In this document: positions 40,123 through 49,607 of the stretch, piece after piece
How positions within the stretch are numbered: position 1 is the first letter of the stretch
How the letters are laid out: the number at the start of each line of letters is the position of its first letter
Assembly (NCBI GenBank): GCA_964353335.1
Contig: CAYGVI010000004.1
Span: 32,471 to 96,470, forward strand
Length of the DNA: 64,000 bases
DNA from: JAWAAW01 sp964353335
Lineage (GTDB): Archaea; Nanobdellota; Nanobdellia; Woesearchaeales; ARS49
Reading direction: 5' to 3'
Position numbers and translations under genes: made by a program
The notes under the pieces: generated by a model
Database searches by the model: none
Told to the model about the DNA's origin: nothing
Seen by the model: only the letters and a program-made list of their open reading frames with translations

Positions 40123-40902
40123 ATGCTATTAAAAAAAACAGGCCTGCCACAGGAAGACGAACTTGTTCTCTGCACAGTCACAGCAGTGCAATACCACTCT
40201 GTATTCTGCGCGTTAGATGAATACGGCAAGACAGGAATGATTCACATCTCTGAAGTCGCGCCTGGAAGAATCAGGAACATACGCGACTTTGTAAAAGAAG
40301 GGAAAAAAGTTGTCTGCAAGGTATTAAGGGTCAACCTCGAAAAAGGCCACATAGACCTTTCATTAAGGCGCGTCAATGAAAACCAGAAGCGCCAGAAGCT
40401 CAACCAGATAAAGCAGGAGCAATTGGCAGAAAAAATTGTTGAGCACGCTGCAAAACAGCATTTGAAAAAAACAGAAGATATCTACATCACCTTAACAAAA
40501 GCACTTGTCCCGCAATACGGCGGATTGTTCCCTGCGTTTGAGGAAGCAGCGCAGGACAAGCTGGATTTAAGCAAGTTCATTGACAAAACACTGGCAAAAG
40601 ACATCACTGCGGCAATAAAGCAGAGAATCACGCCAAAAGAAGTGCTTGTTGACGGCGATTTGACACTCATGAGCTATGCGCCAAACGGAATAGAAATTGT
40701 TAAGGAAGCGCTTCACAAGGCAAAAGACACAGCAGGAAAGCCAAAAATAAGGTACAAGGGCGCAGGAACATACCATATCTCTGTGACTTCTGACGATTAC
40801 AAGACAGGTGAAAAGCTGCTCAAGCAGGCAGTTGACTCTGTCCTTGAAACCGCAAAGGCGCACAAGATGCAGGCAAACTTTGTGCGCGCGGAGCACGACT
40901 GA
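40123..40902 (+). CDS. eif2a: Translation initiation factor aIF2 subunit alpha
   Basis: 259 residues. An S1/OB domain (ELVLCTVTAVQYHSVFCALDEY ... GMIHISEVAPGRIRNIRDFVKEGKKVVCKVLRVNLEKGHIDLSLRRV in successive segments), a helical middle domain and a C-terminal alpha/beta domain, as in archaeal aIF2 alpha. Forms the ternary complex with beta, gamma, Met-tRNAi and GTP. Starts directly at the S27e stop and overlaps nop10 by 1 nt. Confidence 0.97.
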   Translation: MLLKKTGLPQEDELVLCTVTAVQYHSVFCALDEYGKTGMIHISEVAPGRIRNIRDFVKEGKKVVCKVLRVNLEKGHIDLSLRRVNENQKRQKLNQIKQEQLAEKIVEHAAKQHLKKTEDIYITLTKALVPQYGGLFPAFEEAAQDKLDLSKFIDKTLAKDITAAIKQRITPKEVLVDGDLTLMSYAPNGIEIVKEALHKAKDTAGKPKIRYKGAGTYHISVTSDDYKTGEKLLKQAVDSVLETAKAHKMQANFVRAEHD

Positions 40903-41075
40903 TGCAGGAAATAAAGTTCTGCGCAGTATGCAAGAAACACACTTTGAAGGAAACCTGCGATTGCACAATGAAGACAGCTCCTGTTTATCCTGTCAAATAC
41001 TCGCCTGAAGACAAGTACGGCTCTTACAGGCGAAAGGCAAAAGAACAGGAAAGAAAATCCCAAGGGACACTATGA
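40902..41075 (+). CDS. nop10: H/ACA ribonucleoprotein subunit Nop10
   Basis: 57 residues starting MQEIKFCAVCKKHTLKET with zinc cysteines CAVC and CDC, and the conserved TAPVYPVKYSPEDKYGSYRRK segment. Nop10 supports Cbf5 in RNA-guided pseudouridylation of rRNA. It overlaps aIF2 alpha (TGATG) and the PAC2 gene (4 nt). Position between aIF2 alpha and PAC2 is the typical archaeal order. Confidence 0.97.
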   Translation: MQEIKFCAVCKKHTLKETCDCTMKTAPVYPVKYSPEDKYGSYRRKAKEQERKSQGTL

Positions 41076-41857
41076 GCACCTGGAAACTCAATTACATCGG
41101 CAAAAAGCCAGTGCTAAGGAGCCCGATACTCATAGAAGGCCTGCCTGGAATCGGAAACGTGGGCAAAATCGCCTTGGACTTCATAATTGAGGGCCTGGGT
41201 GCGAAAAAAATCGCAGAATTCCAGTCTTACGCATTCCCGCACTCTGTTTTTGTCAACGAAGACAACATTGTTGAGCTGCCATCAATAGAAGTGTATGCAA
41301 AACAGTTCAAAAAAGGCAAAAACGATTTGCTTTTGCTCGCAGGGGATGTCCAGCCATTGGACGAGGAGTCCTGTTACCAGTTCTCAGATACAGTCCTTGA
41401 CATGGCTCAGGAGCTTGGATGCTCTGAAATAGTCACGCTCGGCGGAATCGCGCTGAAGCAAATTCCAAAAGACCCGCAAGTCCTGCTCACAGGCAATGAC
41501 AAGAAAATAATCAAGGAATACCAGAGTTCAACCAAGCTGAGCAACAAGCTCTACGGAGTTGTCGGGCCAATAGTCGGAGTTTCAGGAGTACTGCTCGGGC
41601 TTGCAGCGCGAAGAAAAATCAAGGCAGTATCCTTGCTTGCAGAAACCTACGGCCATCCAATGTACCTCGGCATAGGCGGCGCAAGGGAAATAATCAAGGT
41701 TCTGAACAACAAGCTCAAGCTCAACCTGAAAATGAAGGCGCTGGAAAAAGAACTGACAGAACTCGAGCAGGACCTGACAGAAAATCCGGATGCAGGAATG
41801 CAAAGGCGCTCACTCGCAAAGCTCAGGAAAGGCAAAGACACGAGCTATATCGGATAA
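41072..41857 (+). CDS. PAC2 family protein (proteasome assembly chaperone-like)
   Basis: 261 residues. The signature ILIEGLPGIGNVGKIALDFII (positions about 18-38) and the GGIALKQIPKDPQVLLTG and YGHPMYLGIGGAREI segments are typical of the archaeal PAC2/COG2047 family. The C-terminus is a charged helix (LKMKALEKELTELEQDL). Last gene of the translation operon; likely assists proteasome or complex assembly by homology, role in archaea unproven. Confidence 0.92.
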   Translation: MSTWKLNYIGKKPVLRSPILIEGLPGIGNVGKIALDFIIEGLGAKKIAEFQSYAFPHSVFVNEDNIVELPSIEVYAKQFKKGKNDLLLLAGDVQPLDEESCYQFSDTVLDMAQELGCSEIVTLGGIALKQIPKDPQVLLTGNDKKIIKEYQSSTKLSNKLYGVVGPIVGVSGVLLGLAARRKIKAVSLLAETYGHPMYLGIGGAREIIKVLNNKLKLNLKMKALEKELTELEQDLTENPDAGMQRRSLAKLRKGKDTSYIG

Positions 41858-41860
41858 AAT

Positions 41861-42280
41861 CTATCCCAATTCTGCACGCAACCGGTCTTTGTTATCACGA
41901 TAAAATTCCAGGCTTTCTGCCGCGTTTTTAATGTCAAAATCCCCTTTTGACCTGTCATAAACGTGAACCTTGCTTCCCATGGTCCCGTATCTCACGCCGT
42001 TTTTGCCATTAACCACAATGCCGCCATAAAAAACAGAGCGCAAAAACAATTTGACCGTTCCCACACTTTTCCAGTCATATCCTGTGAAAACAACACCGAC
42101 TCCTGACGTGTCATTATCGAGTTTCAACACGTCATCAACTGAAACAACAATTATTCCCTGCTGTTTTGGCTTGTTTCGTTTTATGAGAATGCCTTCAAGA
42201 GAACCTGTTTTAAGCTGTTTAACCTCTTCAGAATTCATATAAGCCCTAATATCCTGCTCATGATCAATGCTTGCAATCAT
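41861..42280 (-). CDS. Hypothetical protein, 139 aa
   Basis: Soluble beta-rich protein: EGILIKRNKPKQQGIIVVSVDDVLKLD, VGVVFTGYDWKSVGTVKLFL, GIVVNGKNGVRYGTMGSKVHVYD. The C-terminus is a charged helix. No family recognised. Convergent with the PAC2 gene (3-bp gap) and divergent from enolase. Promoter-like TTATATAAAAAGC lies upstream of ATG 42280. Confidence 0.6.
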   Translation of the reverse strand: MIASIDHEQDIRAYMNSEEVKQLKTGSLEGILIKRNKPKQQGIIVVSVDDVLKLDNDTSGVGVVFTGYDWKSVGTVKLFLRSVFYGGIVVNGKNGVRYGTMGSKVHVYDRSKGDFDIKNAAESLEFYRDNKDRLRAELG

Positions 42281-42386
42281 AACCCAATAAAACTCCTGCT
42301 TTTTATATAACTTATTAGATGCATTTAGTCGAAATGCTTATATACCCATTCTCCTGCATTTCTCTCAATAAAAGAGGGTGTGAATA

Positions 42387-43652
42387 TTGGGCACAATTAA
42401 ACACATTACTGCAAGGGAAATTCTTGACTCACGTGGCAATCCCACTGTTGAAGTAACTGCGGAAACCGCCAAAAACAAGGCATGCGCAAGCGTGCCATCA
42501 GGGGCAAGCACAGGAGTTCACGAAGCTTTGGAGCTAAGGGACGGCGGAAAGCGCTACATGGGCAGAGGAGTCCTGAAAGCAGTAAAGAACATCAACACAA
42601 TCATTGCAAAAAAACTCATTGGCAAAAGCCCTGACAATCAGGAGCTCATTGACCACATAATGCTCGAACTTGACGGCACGCATAACAAGTCCAAATTAGG
42701 GGCAAACGCAATCCTCGCAGTAAGTTTGGCATGCGCGCGTTTGGCTGCGATTGAACAGGAAATCCCACTCTACCAGCATATTGGCGCATTGTACGGCAAC
42801 AAGAAGTTTGTCCTTCCTGTCCCTGCATTCAATGTCATCAACGGCGGAAAGCACGCAGGAAACAAGCTTGACTTCCAGGAATACATGCTCCTGCCAGTAG
42901 GGGCAAAGTCATTCAGCGAGGCAATGCAGATTGGCGCTGAAATCTACCAGGAATTAAAGCAGCTTCTTGAAAAAGAATTTGGCAAGACAGCGATAAATGT
43001 GGGAGACGAAGGAGGATTTGCTCCGCCACTGACCTGCATACAGGAGCCATTGGACTATCTCGCTGATGCAGCCCAAAACCTCGGCTACTGGAAAAAAGTC
43101 GCTTTCGGAATGGATGTCGCATCAAGCACTTTTTACCGCAACCAAAAATACTATGTTGAAGGCGAAGAGCTCACAGCATCTGACCTTATGGAAAAATACA
43201 TTGAAATCATCGGCGCTTACCCAGTCCACTCAATCGAAGACCCGTTCCACGAGGAAGCCTTTGAGGACTTTGCAAAGTTCACAAGGCAGGTCGGCAGGCG
43301 CGTGCAGGTGGTCGGCGATGACCTCTTGTGCACAAACCCTGACAGGATAAGAAGCGCATTAGTCCACCAAAGCTGCACTGCATTATTGATGAAAGTCAAC
43401 CAAATCGGCTCACTCTCAGAGGCAATGGACGCAGCAAGGCTTGCAATGGACCATAAGTGGAAAGTAATGGTCAGCCACAGGTCAGGAGAAACAACAGACT
43501 CATTTATCGCAGACCTTGCTGTCGGAATGGCAACAGGACAGATAAAGTCAGGAGCGCCGTGCAGGGGCGAAAGGCTTGCAAAATACAACCGGTTATTAAG
43601 AATTGAAGAAGAATTAGGCAAAAAAGCAGTTTATGCCGGAAGAATAATATGA
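42387..43652 (+). CDS. eno: Enolase
   Basis: Interconverts 2-phosphoglycerate and phosphoenolpyruvate. 421 residues; TTG start with AGAGGGTGTGAA upstream and TATA GCTTATATACC (about 42337). Signature elements: ILDSRGNPTVEV, SVPSGASTGVHEALELRD, the catalytic general acid/base residues in NVGDEGGFAPPL and LLMKVNQIGSLSEA, and VSHRSGETTDSFIADLAVG. Overlaps prs by 4 nt. Confidence 0.98.
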   Translation: MGTIKHITAREILDSRGNPTVEVTAETAKNKACASVPSGASTGVHEALELRDGGKRYMGRGVLKAVKNINTIIAKKLIGKSPDNQELIDHIMLELDGTHNKSKLGANAILAVSLACARLAAIEQEIPLYQHIGALYGNKKFVLPVPAFNVINGGKHAGNKLDFQEYMLLPVGAKSFSEAMQIGAEIYQELKQLLEKEFGKTAINVGDEGGFAPPLTCIQEPLDYLADAAQNLGYWKKVAFGMDVASSTFYRNQKYYVEGEELTASDLMEKYIEIIGAYPVHSIEDPFHEEAFEDFAKFTRQVGRRVQVVGDDLLCTNPDRIRSALVHQSCTALLMKVNQIGSLSEAMDAARLAMDHKWKVMVSHRSGETTDSFIADLAVGMATGQIKSGAPCRGERLAKYNRLLRIEEELGKKAVYAGRII

Positions 43653-44521
43653 AAACAATAGTTGTTGGCGGAACAAACTCAAAAGAGCTTGCGAAAAGCG
43701 TTGCAAGGCTCATCAAGGCGCAGTATGCTGAGCTGAAAAAATCAAATTTCCCTGACGGAGAAATGGACCTGAGGTATGGAACAGACCTTACAGACAAAAA
43801 TGTCATCATAATCAACGGAATGATGCCGAATCCTGATGAAATGCTTTTGGAATCTGTGTTTGCAATCCACGCGGCAAAGCAGTTGGGCGCTGGAAAAATA
43901 ACTTTTGTCGCGCCATACCTTGCTTACATGCGCCAGGACAAGCAGTTCCACGCAGGCGAATGCGTTTCTGCAAAAGTCATGGCAAAAATGCTTGACTGCG
44001 CGGATTATCTCATTGCGATTGACCCGCATTTGCACAGGATACACCGCCTTCAGGATATTTTCCGCACAAAAGCAAAGAGCATAAGCGCAGACCCGATTCT
44101 CGCAAAGTTCATACAAAAAAGCCATCCAAAATCAATAATTGTCGGCCCTGACATTGAGTCATCGCAGTGGGCAAAGACAATCGCAGACAGCATAGGGCAC
44201 GATTCAATAGTCCTGCTGAAAAAGCGCTACTCATCAACAAAAGTCAGGGTGATAGTGCACGGCGACCCTGCAAGGTTCAAAAACCGCGATGTGGTCATAG
44301 TTGACGACATCATAAGCACAGGGCACACAATGCTTGAGCCCATAAAGCAGCTGAAGAAATTCGGCGCAAAGAAAATAACATGCATAGGAGTGCACGGAGT
44401 GTTCACTGAAAATGCCCTGCAAAAGCTCAGAAAGCTCGGAGCAACAGTAATCGCCACAAACACAATCCCTAATCCTGTTGCAAAGATTAACATTGCAAAA
44501 CTGATAGCTGATGCACTATGA
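43649..44521 (+). CDS. prs: Ribose-phosphate pyrophosphokinase (PRPP synthase)
   Basis: Makes PRPP from ribose 5-phosphate and ATP for nucleotide synthesis. 290 residues, the short archaeal type. FPDGEMDLRY, YLAYMRQDKQFHAGECVSAK (ATP-binding flexible loop), AIDPHLHRIHRL, and the PRPP-binding loop VVIVDDIISTGHTM are intact. Overlaps eno and gpmI by 4 nt each, so all three are translationally coupled. Confidence 0.97.
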   Translation: MKTIVVGGTNSKELAKSVARLIKAQYAELKKSNFPDGEMDLRYGTDLTDKNVIIINGMMPNPDEMLLESVFAIHAAKQLGAGKITFVAPYLAYMRQDKQFHAGECVSAKVMAKMLDCADYLIAIDPHLHRIHRLQDIFRTKAKSISADPILAKFIQKSHPKSIIVGPDIESSQWAKTIADSIGHDSIVLLKKRYSSTKVRVIVHGDPARFKNRDVVIVDDIISTGHTMLEPIKQLKKFGAKKITCIGVHGVFTENALQKLRKLGATVIATNTIPNPVAKINIAKLIADAL

Positions 44522-46017
44522 AACCTGCCTGCCTGATTGTGCTTGACGGCTGGGGAATGGCTCCGCCAGGACCTGGAAACGCGATTACGCTTGCGCAGCC
44601 AAGGCACATTGACACTCTCTGGAATGACAATCCGCACACAATGCTTGACGCATCCGGCACTGCTGTCGGTTTGCTGCCAGGCTACATAGGCAACTCTGAA
44701 GTCGGGCATTTGCACCTTGGGGCAGGAAGGCTTGTCAAGCAGGACATGACAAGAATATTTGAATCAATAAAAGACGGCTCATTTTTCAAAAACAAGGTTT
44801 TGATTTCTGCAATGAAGCACAAAAGAGTGCACTTGCTCGGGCTGATAAGCGACGCAGGAGTCCACTCACACATCCAGCACCTGTTCGCTCTTTTGAAACT
44901 CGCGCACAAGTGCAAGGTAAAAGAGGTTTATGTCCACGCAATAACAGACGGACGCGATGTAGCGCCAAAAAGCGCTCTCAAATACATCAAACTGGTTGAA
45001 AAAGAGCTTGCCAAGTACAGCAAGGACTGGAAAATCGCAACAGTAATCGGCAGATACTATGCAATGGACCGCGACAACCGCTGGAACCGCGAGCACAAGG
45101 CATATGACGCAATGGTAAATAACGAAGGACACCATCACGCGAATCCTGAAACAGCAGTCCTTGAGGCATACAAGCGCGGGGAAAGCGATGAATTCGCAAC
45201 TCCGACAGTTGTTGACGAAAAAGGGCTTGTGAAACCAGGGGACTCAATCATATTCTGGAACTTCCGCTCAGACAGGGCAAGGCAGATAACAAAAGCATTT
45301 GTGCAGGGCAAATTCAACAAGTTCAAGCGCAAAAAGCTGATTAACCTTCACTTTGTCTGTCTGACACAGTATGACCCTGACATAAAGTCACCTGTTGCTT
45401 TCCAGCCTGTTTATGTCACAAACTCGCTTGGGGAAATCATTTCAAAGAACAAGCTCAAACAATTCAGGCTTGCAGAGACAGAAAAATGGGCTCATGTCAC
45501 GTTCTTTTTCAATGGGCTCTCAGGAACAATATTCAAGGGCGAGGACAGATTCCTGATTCCTTCGCCAAAAGTCACGACTTATGACAAAAAGCCTGAAATG
45601 AGCGCTTATGCAATCACAAAAAAGGCAATTGAGGCGCTTAACAGCAAAAAATACCAGTTCATACTCATCAATTTTGCCAATGCAGACATGGTCGGCCACA
45701 CAGGAAAAATTCCAGAGACAGTCAAGGCAGTGAAAACAGTTGACGAATGCCTTGCTTATGTTGTTTCAACAGCGCAAAACAAGGGCTATGATGTGGTTAT
45801 AACAGCAGACCACGGCAATGCAGAGCAAAAGCTGTATCCAAACGGCGGAATCTGCACAGCGCACACAACAAACAAGATACCTTTCATTATCGTCAGCAAT
45901 GACAAGCACAGGCTGAGAAAAATCAAGAAGCCTGCAATCTACCACGTTGCACCCACAGTCCTGCAACTGATGGGCATACCGCGCCCAAAAGAAATGGAGC
46001 CAGGGCTGTTGAGGTAA
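44518..46017 (+). CDS. gpmI: 2,3-bisphosphoglycerate-independent phosphoglycerate mutase, bacterial GpmI type
   Basis: Interconverts 3- and 2-phosphoglycerate, the step before enolase. 499 residues, the length of bacterial GpmI rather than the archaeal ApgM family (about 400). LIVLDGWG gives the first metal ligand, GNSEVGHLHLGAGR the phosphoserine loop, and HAITDGRDVAPKSALKYI, NFRSDRARQITKAF and TADHGNAE the further metal and substrate ligands. Overlaps prs by 4 nt; kinase gene starts 1 nt after its stop. Confidence 0.97.
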   Translation: MKPACLIVLDGWGMAPPGPGNAITLAQPRHIDTLWNDNPHTMLDASGTAVGLLPGYIGNSEVGHLHLGAGRLVKQDMTRIFESIKDGSFFKNKVLISAMKHKRVHLLGLISDAGVHSHIQHLFALLKLAHKCKVKEVYVHAITDGRDVAPKSALKYIKLVEKELAKYSKDWKIATVIGRYYAMDRDNRWNREHKAYDAMVNNEGHHHANPETAVLEAYKRGESDEFATPTVVDEKGLVKPGDSIIFWNFRSDRARQITKAFVQGKFNKFKRKKLINLHFVCLTQYDPDIKSPVAFQPVYVTNSLGEIISKNKLKQFRLAETEKWAHVTFFFNGLSGTIFKGEDRFLIPSPKVTTYDKKPEMSAYAITKKAIEALNSKKYQFILINFANADMVGHTGKIPETVKAVKTVDECLAYVVSTAQNKGYDVVITADHGNAEQKLYPNGGICTAHTTNKIPFIIVSNDKHRLRKIKKPAIYHVAPTVLQLMGIPRPKEMEPGLLR

Positions 46018-46018
46018 A

Positions 46019-46507
46019 ATGTCCTTCTTTGTAATCATCAGGGGTCCTCTGGGCATTGGCAAGACCACAATTGCGAAAAAAGTTGCAGGAAAAACAGGCG
46101 CGCTCTACATCTCCGTCGATGAAATCCTTGCAAAACACAAGCTTGACCATGTCACAGGAAGGTGCATTCTGCTGAAAAACTTCATAAAAGGCAATAAAAT
46201 AATACTTTCAAAGGCAAAATCAGCGATACAAAAAGGAAAGCCTGTTGTCTTTGACGGAAACTTCTACCACAAGGGACAGATAACGCACTTAATCAGGAAA
46301 ATAAACGCGCCTCATTATGTTTTCACACTCAAAGCGCCATTGAAAACCTGCATTGAAAGAGACAGGCAAAGAAAAAACTCATACGGAAAAGACTCGGTTT
46401 TAGCTGTCTACAACCTCGTCAGCAAATTCGATTATGGCAAAACAATCAACACGCAGAACAAGACAGCTGAGCAGGCTGTGAAAGAAATTGTTGCATTACT
46501 TGGGTGA
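46019..46507 (+). CDS. P-loop kinase-like ATPase, 162 aa
   Basis: Walker A RGPLGIGKTTIAKKVA (about 8-23), a DEIL segment after strand 2 (SVDEILAKHK), Walker B-like PVVFDGNFYH (about 75-84) and an Arg-rich lid (ERDRQRKNSYGKDS). The fold is that of small shikimate/adenylate kinase-like proteins. Follows gpmI by 1 nt, so likely the last gene of the eno operon. Substrate unknown. It overlaps the convergent gene by 12 nt. Confidence 0.78.
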   Translation: MSFFVIIRGPLGIGKTTIAKKVAGKTGALYISVDEILAKHKLDHVTGRCILLKNFIKGNKIILSKAKSAIQKGKPVVFDGNFYHKGQITHLIRKINAPHYVFTLKAPLKTCIERDRQRKNSYGKDSVLAVYNLVSKFDYGKTINTQNKTAEQAVKEIVALLG

Positions 46508-46933
46508 TTTCAGCTTGTTTTTCCACAGCTGGTCCTTGAACTTGATTGTGTGCCAGACAGCTTGTCCGTGGATGCCAATCTGCCCTTCTGCCTTTAACCT
46601 TGCGTATAATCCATGCGCCTTTTGTGTCGGGCGCATTACAATATATCCCTTGCCGCATTTTTCAACATACCCTGTCTCAAGAAGCTTTGCAGATGTAAGG
46701 AGCAGAAGCGACACAGTGTCAGGATAAACCTCCCCGACAGCCTTCTCTTTGCCGTTTTTATCAACGCGGTAAGCAACATAACCGCCTTCCTGATCTGAAG
46801 TGAACAAATAGCCTGCTCTCTTGCCGTCTGCAATTATTGCGCAAAGGTCTGCAATCACTGCCTTGTTTGCATCAGTGTGATCAGCACTTCCGAGCAAATC
46901 CACAATCTCATTTACAGCTGAATTTCCCCCCAT
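46496..46933 (-). CDS. Hypothetical protein, 145 aa
   Basis: Soluble protein starting MGGNSAVNEIVDLLG. Segments: KAVIADLCAIIADGKRAGYLFTSD, GGYVAYRVDKNGKEKAVGEVYPD, and a C-terminal winged-helix-like part (SAKLLETGYVEKCGKGYIVMRPTQKAHGLYARLK) that could be a small DNA-binding or PadR-like fold. This is a weak resemblance. A TATA-like TATAAAAAGC lies about 25 nt before ATG. Confidence 0.55.
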   Translation of the reverse strand: MGGNSAVNEIVDLLGSADHTDANKAVIADLCAIIADGKRAGYLFTSDQEGGYVAYRVDKNGKEKAVGEVYPDTVSLLLLTSAKLLETGYVEKCGKGYIVMRPTQKAHGLYARLKAEGQIGIHGQAVWHTIKFKDQLWKNKLKSPK

Positions 46934-47062
46934 AAAAACACAGCAATGAGCCTGAATATAAAAAGCTTGGGCTTGCGGCAGACCGCGCTTATTCTATCCC
47001 GCTGCAACAAACATTAATAAAGTTCAGCCCCTTACCCCTTGTAATTTGGGGAGGTGTTGAAG

Positions 47063-47278
47063 ATGGATATACTTGAAGCCCGTATGCGTTCTCCTGACAT
47101 AGACAATAAGGGACTTGAACCGTTTGTTGCGCCGCCGCAGGAGCTTGTGGCAGCAGTTTCAAGAGTTCCTGCAGCTCTTTACGAAGCGCCACCTGAATCA
47201 ATAAAGCCAGCACCACTCCAGGGATGGTATGCTGAGCGCGCAAAGCTTATGGGCGCAGAATACCTGTCAATAGAATAA
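47063..47278 (+). CDS. Hypothetical protein, 71 aa
   Basis: Short Pro/Ala-rich protein MDILEARMRSPDIDNK... with many short hydrophobic segments and no secondary-structure motif I can name. Gene status rests on a strong ribosome binding site (GGGGAGGTG, 6 nt before ATG 47063), an upstream CATTAATAAAG TATA-like element and a complete frame that stops 1 nt before the next convergent gene. Confidence 0.5.
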   Translation: MDILEARMRSPDIDNKGLEPFVAPPQELVAAVSRVPAALYEAPPESIKPAPLQGWYAERAKLMGAEYLSIE

Positions 47279-47689
47279 TCAATCTGTTTTTCCGCCAAAC
47301 ATAAAACGCAGAAGCTCAAACGCACTGCATATCATGTCTTCCAAGTCATTCCCGCTTCTTTCCGGCCTTGAACTCATCCTGCTTATTTTCCGCCTTGTTT
47401 CAACCAGCACTATCGGATGGATGCAACTGCCTGTCCTTTCCTTCTCCGAGGCAAACCTCCTGAAATATTCCTTCCAGAACTGTGTCTTGTGCGGGCTTAG
47501 TCCGACATAAAGCTCATTTGTCTGCTGGATATACCCCGGAGTGAGCCCGTCTGTCTCTTTCACAACAGCCTCGAGCGCAGCATATGGCGTTCCTTGGACT
47601 ATTCTTTCAGCCTCTTTCTCTGTGAAAACACTTCCGTTTCCAATCAGCGCAAGCTTTCTCAGCGCAACAAAATCATAATAGCGATTCAT
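47279..47689 (-). CDS. Hypothetical protein, 136 aa
   Basis: Mixed alpha/beta protein beginning MNRYYDFVALRKLALIGNGSVFTEKEAERIVQ. The C-terminal half is basic and helical (PIVLVETRRKISRMSSRPERSG). No family recognised. A TATA-like TTTATAAACGCC lies just upstream of ATG 47689, consistent with its own promoter. Confidence 0.55.
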   Translation of the reverse strand: MNRYYDFVALRKLALIGNGSVFTEKEAERIVQGTPYAALEAVVKETDGLTPGYIQQTNELYVGLSPHKTQFWKEYFRRFASEKERTGSCIHPIVLVETRRKISRMSSRPERSGNDLEDMICSAFELLRFMFGGKTD

Positions 47690-47730
47690 ACTCCTGAGTC
47701 CAAAGAAGGCGTTTATAAAGATTGAGGTGC

Positions 47731-49524
47731 TTAAACCCTTTCAAGCGCCTTGTTGTGCGCCTCGACATACCTGTCTGCGAAGAACTTCCAGTCTGCTGTT
47801 GCCGCAACCCTTTGGGCCATTATCTTGTTTTCAACGCGCTCGTGCATTGTGAATTTCGCGTACAACTCCATCATGTCTGCCAAATCCTTGATTATGTCTG
47901 CATCAGTGCGCCCAAACCTTTTCAAAACAAAAATTCCAGGATATTTTCCCTGCTTGCATTCTGTGCACAAATACCTTCCAAAGCCAGCCAAATCAGTTGT
48001 AATAGAACTAACTCCCAAAGCAGCTGCCTCAAGCGGAGTATAACCCCATGGCTCGTAATAAGAAGGGAAAACTCCGAGGTGGCAGCCCTGCATTGTCTCA
48101 TAATAGCTTGTGTTCAAAAGCCCGTCAGCGCTAGAAAGGTAAATCGGGTAAAACACGACCTTCACCTTGTCATCAGGCGAATTGTCAAGCCCTGTATCCC
48201 AAAGGGCGCGCATTATCGCGTCCTTGTCCTCATCATAAATCTCGTGAGTGCTTATTGGTGCAAACCCTTTTCTTGACAAAAACCTCTTCACCTTTGGCCT
48301 TATTTCCTGCCTGAACTCAGAGTCAAGCAAGGTGTCTGCTGTTATCTGGGTGTCAGAGGCAAGCAGGTAAGCGACCCTGTGGTCAATCTCATCTTTCATG
48401 TCATCAACAGTGTTGTGTATGTCTGTGAAAGAGGTCTTGTTCTCAAGCAACTGGGGCCTTATTGCGCGGATATTGCCAGGCACAAAGACAAAAGCAACAA
48501 TTGTCTTTGAGTCCTTTTGCTTTTTCAGCCTCTCATTAAGCTCTGCCAATGCCCTTATGTAGACATCAATGCCCTTGTCGCGGAACTCATACCTTCCTGC
48601 CAAAAAGTAAAACAGTGTGTTGTCAAGGTCAAACTTTGCGTAAGGGAAATAATAATACGTGACAAACTCATTTATGCGCGCCTTGAAAGTCCTGTGCCTC
48701 ACAGAAGCCTGCTCAAATGTCGGGAACTTTTCCATGTCAAGCCCATTAAAGAGCAAAACATCAGGCTTCTTGCCAAGGAATGCCTCTGCCTCTATGCCTG
48801 TAATCTCGCTGACAGTCGTGAACACGTGCGCGTTGTGCGCGCAGGCTTTCTCAAGCAAATGCTTTGCCCAGCAGCCGCCTCCGCGCTTCCTTGCCTCCTC
48901 GTCAGCGTTGATCCGGTCAAGCATCTGGTAAATGTTAATGTCTGCGCTTGCCAAAGCCCTTCCAATTGTTGTCGCGTGGGTTGTGAACACTGTTCCAACC
49001 TTTATCTTGTTCTTGCGCAAATATAATGCCCCTGCGCCTGCAAGCCATTCGTGGAACTGGGCGACAATGCCGTCCTTCCAGACATGCTGCATTTCCTCAA
49101 TCACCCTGCCTGCAGCCCAGCTCCAGACAACAGGCTCATCAAAGTCAAAATACTCTGTGTTCATGGAGTCAATGCCAAAAGACTCCCAAAGCTCTTTCTT
49201 GATATTGTTCTTGTTCTTTGCATAATTCGCAAAGTCAATCAGGAGAACCCTTGGATTGCCCTTCACAAGCCAGGTGCCTGTGTGGACATCAATCCCTTCC
49301 TTCTTCAGGTCTTCAAAGCATTCCTTGCAGTGCTCTGGAGGGACAGTCTCCTCAAAAGTGCCCATCAGCTTGGCAGGGAAATAAGGCCCGATAAGGAAAT
49401 AACCGTCTCCATACCGCTTAATCATTTCAGCGGCTTTTGAGGCGACAACAGTATAAATGCCTCCGACCTTGTTGCAGACCTCCCAGGAAACCTCGCAGAC
49501 TGCTTTTGCGCTTCCATCAACCAT
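47731..49524 (-). CDS. Glycogen synthase, GT3 family (eukaryote-like)
   Basis: 597 residues. Elongates alpha-1,4-glucan from UDP- or ADP-glucose. N-terminal VCEVSWEVCNKVGGIYTVVASKA is the GT3 donor-site signature; FHEWLAGAGALYL, TTHATTIGRALA, the FAGRYEFRDKGIDVYIRALAELN Rossmann segment, and the catalytic YYEPWGYTPLEAAALGVSSITTDLAGFGR (two Glu-like E-x7-E pattern) are present. GT3 synthases occur in fungi, animals and some Bacteroidetes and archaea, unlike the bacterial GT5 GlgA. It implies storage polysaccharide; no other glg gene is in the window. Confidence 0.92.
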   Translation of the reverse strand: MVDGSAKAVCEVSWEVCNKVGGIYTVVASKAAEMIKRYGDGYFLIGPYFPAKLMGTFEETVPPEHCKECFEDLKKEGIDVHTGTWLVKGNPRVLLIDFANYAKNKNNIKKELWESFGIDSMNTEYFDFDEPVVWSWAAGRVIEEMQHVWKDGIVAQFHEWLAGAGALYLRKNKIKVGTVFTTHATTIGRALASADINIYQMLDRINADEEARKRGGGCWAKHLLEKACAHNAHVFTTVSEITGIEAEAFLGKKPDVLLFNGLDMEKFPTFEQASVRHRTFKARINEFVTYYYFPYAKFDLDNTLFYFLAGRYEFRDKGIDVYIRALAELNERLKKQKDSKTIVAFVFVPGNIRAIRPQLLENKTSFTDIHNTVDDMKDEIDHRVAYLLASDTQITADTLLDSEFRQEIRPKVKRFLSRKGFAPISTHEIYDEDKDAIMRALWDTGLDNSPDDKVKVVFYPIYLSSADGLLNTSYYETMQGCHLGVFPSYYEPWGYTPLEAAALGVSSITTDLAGFGRYLCTECKQGKYPGIFVLKRFGRTDADIIKDLADMMELYAKFTMHERVENKIMAQRVAATADWKFFADRYVEAHNKALERV

Positions 49525-49607
49525 TCTTCAGTGAAGGCAAAATAGCGTATATAAGCATTTCACACTACTAAAGAATGAGAAATAAATAAAAGAAAAAGGA
49601 AAACAGC

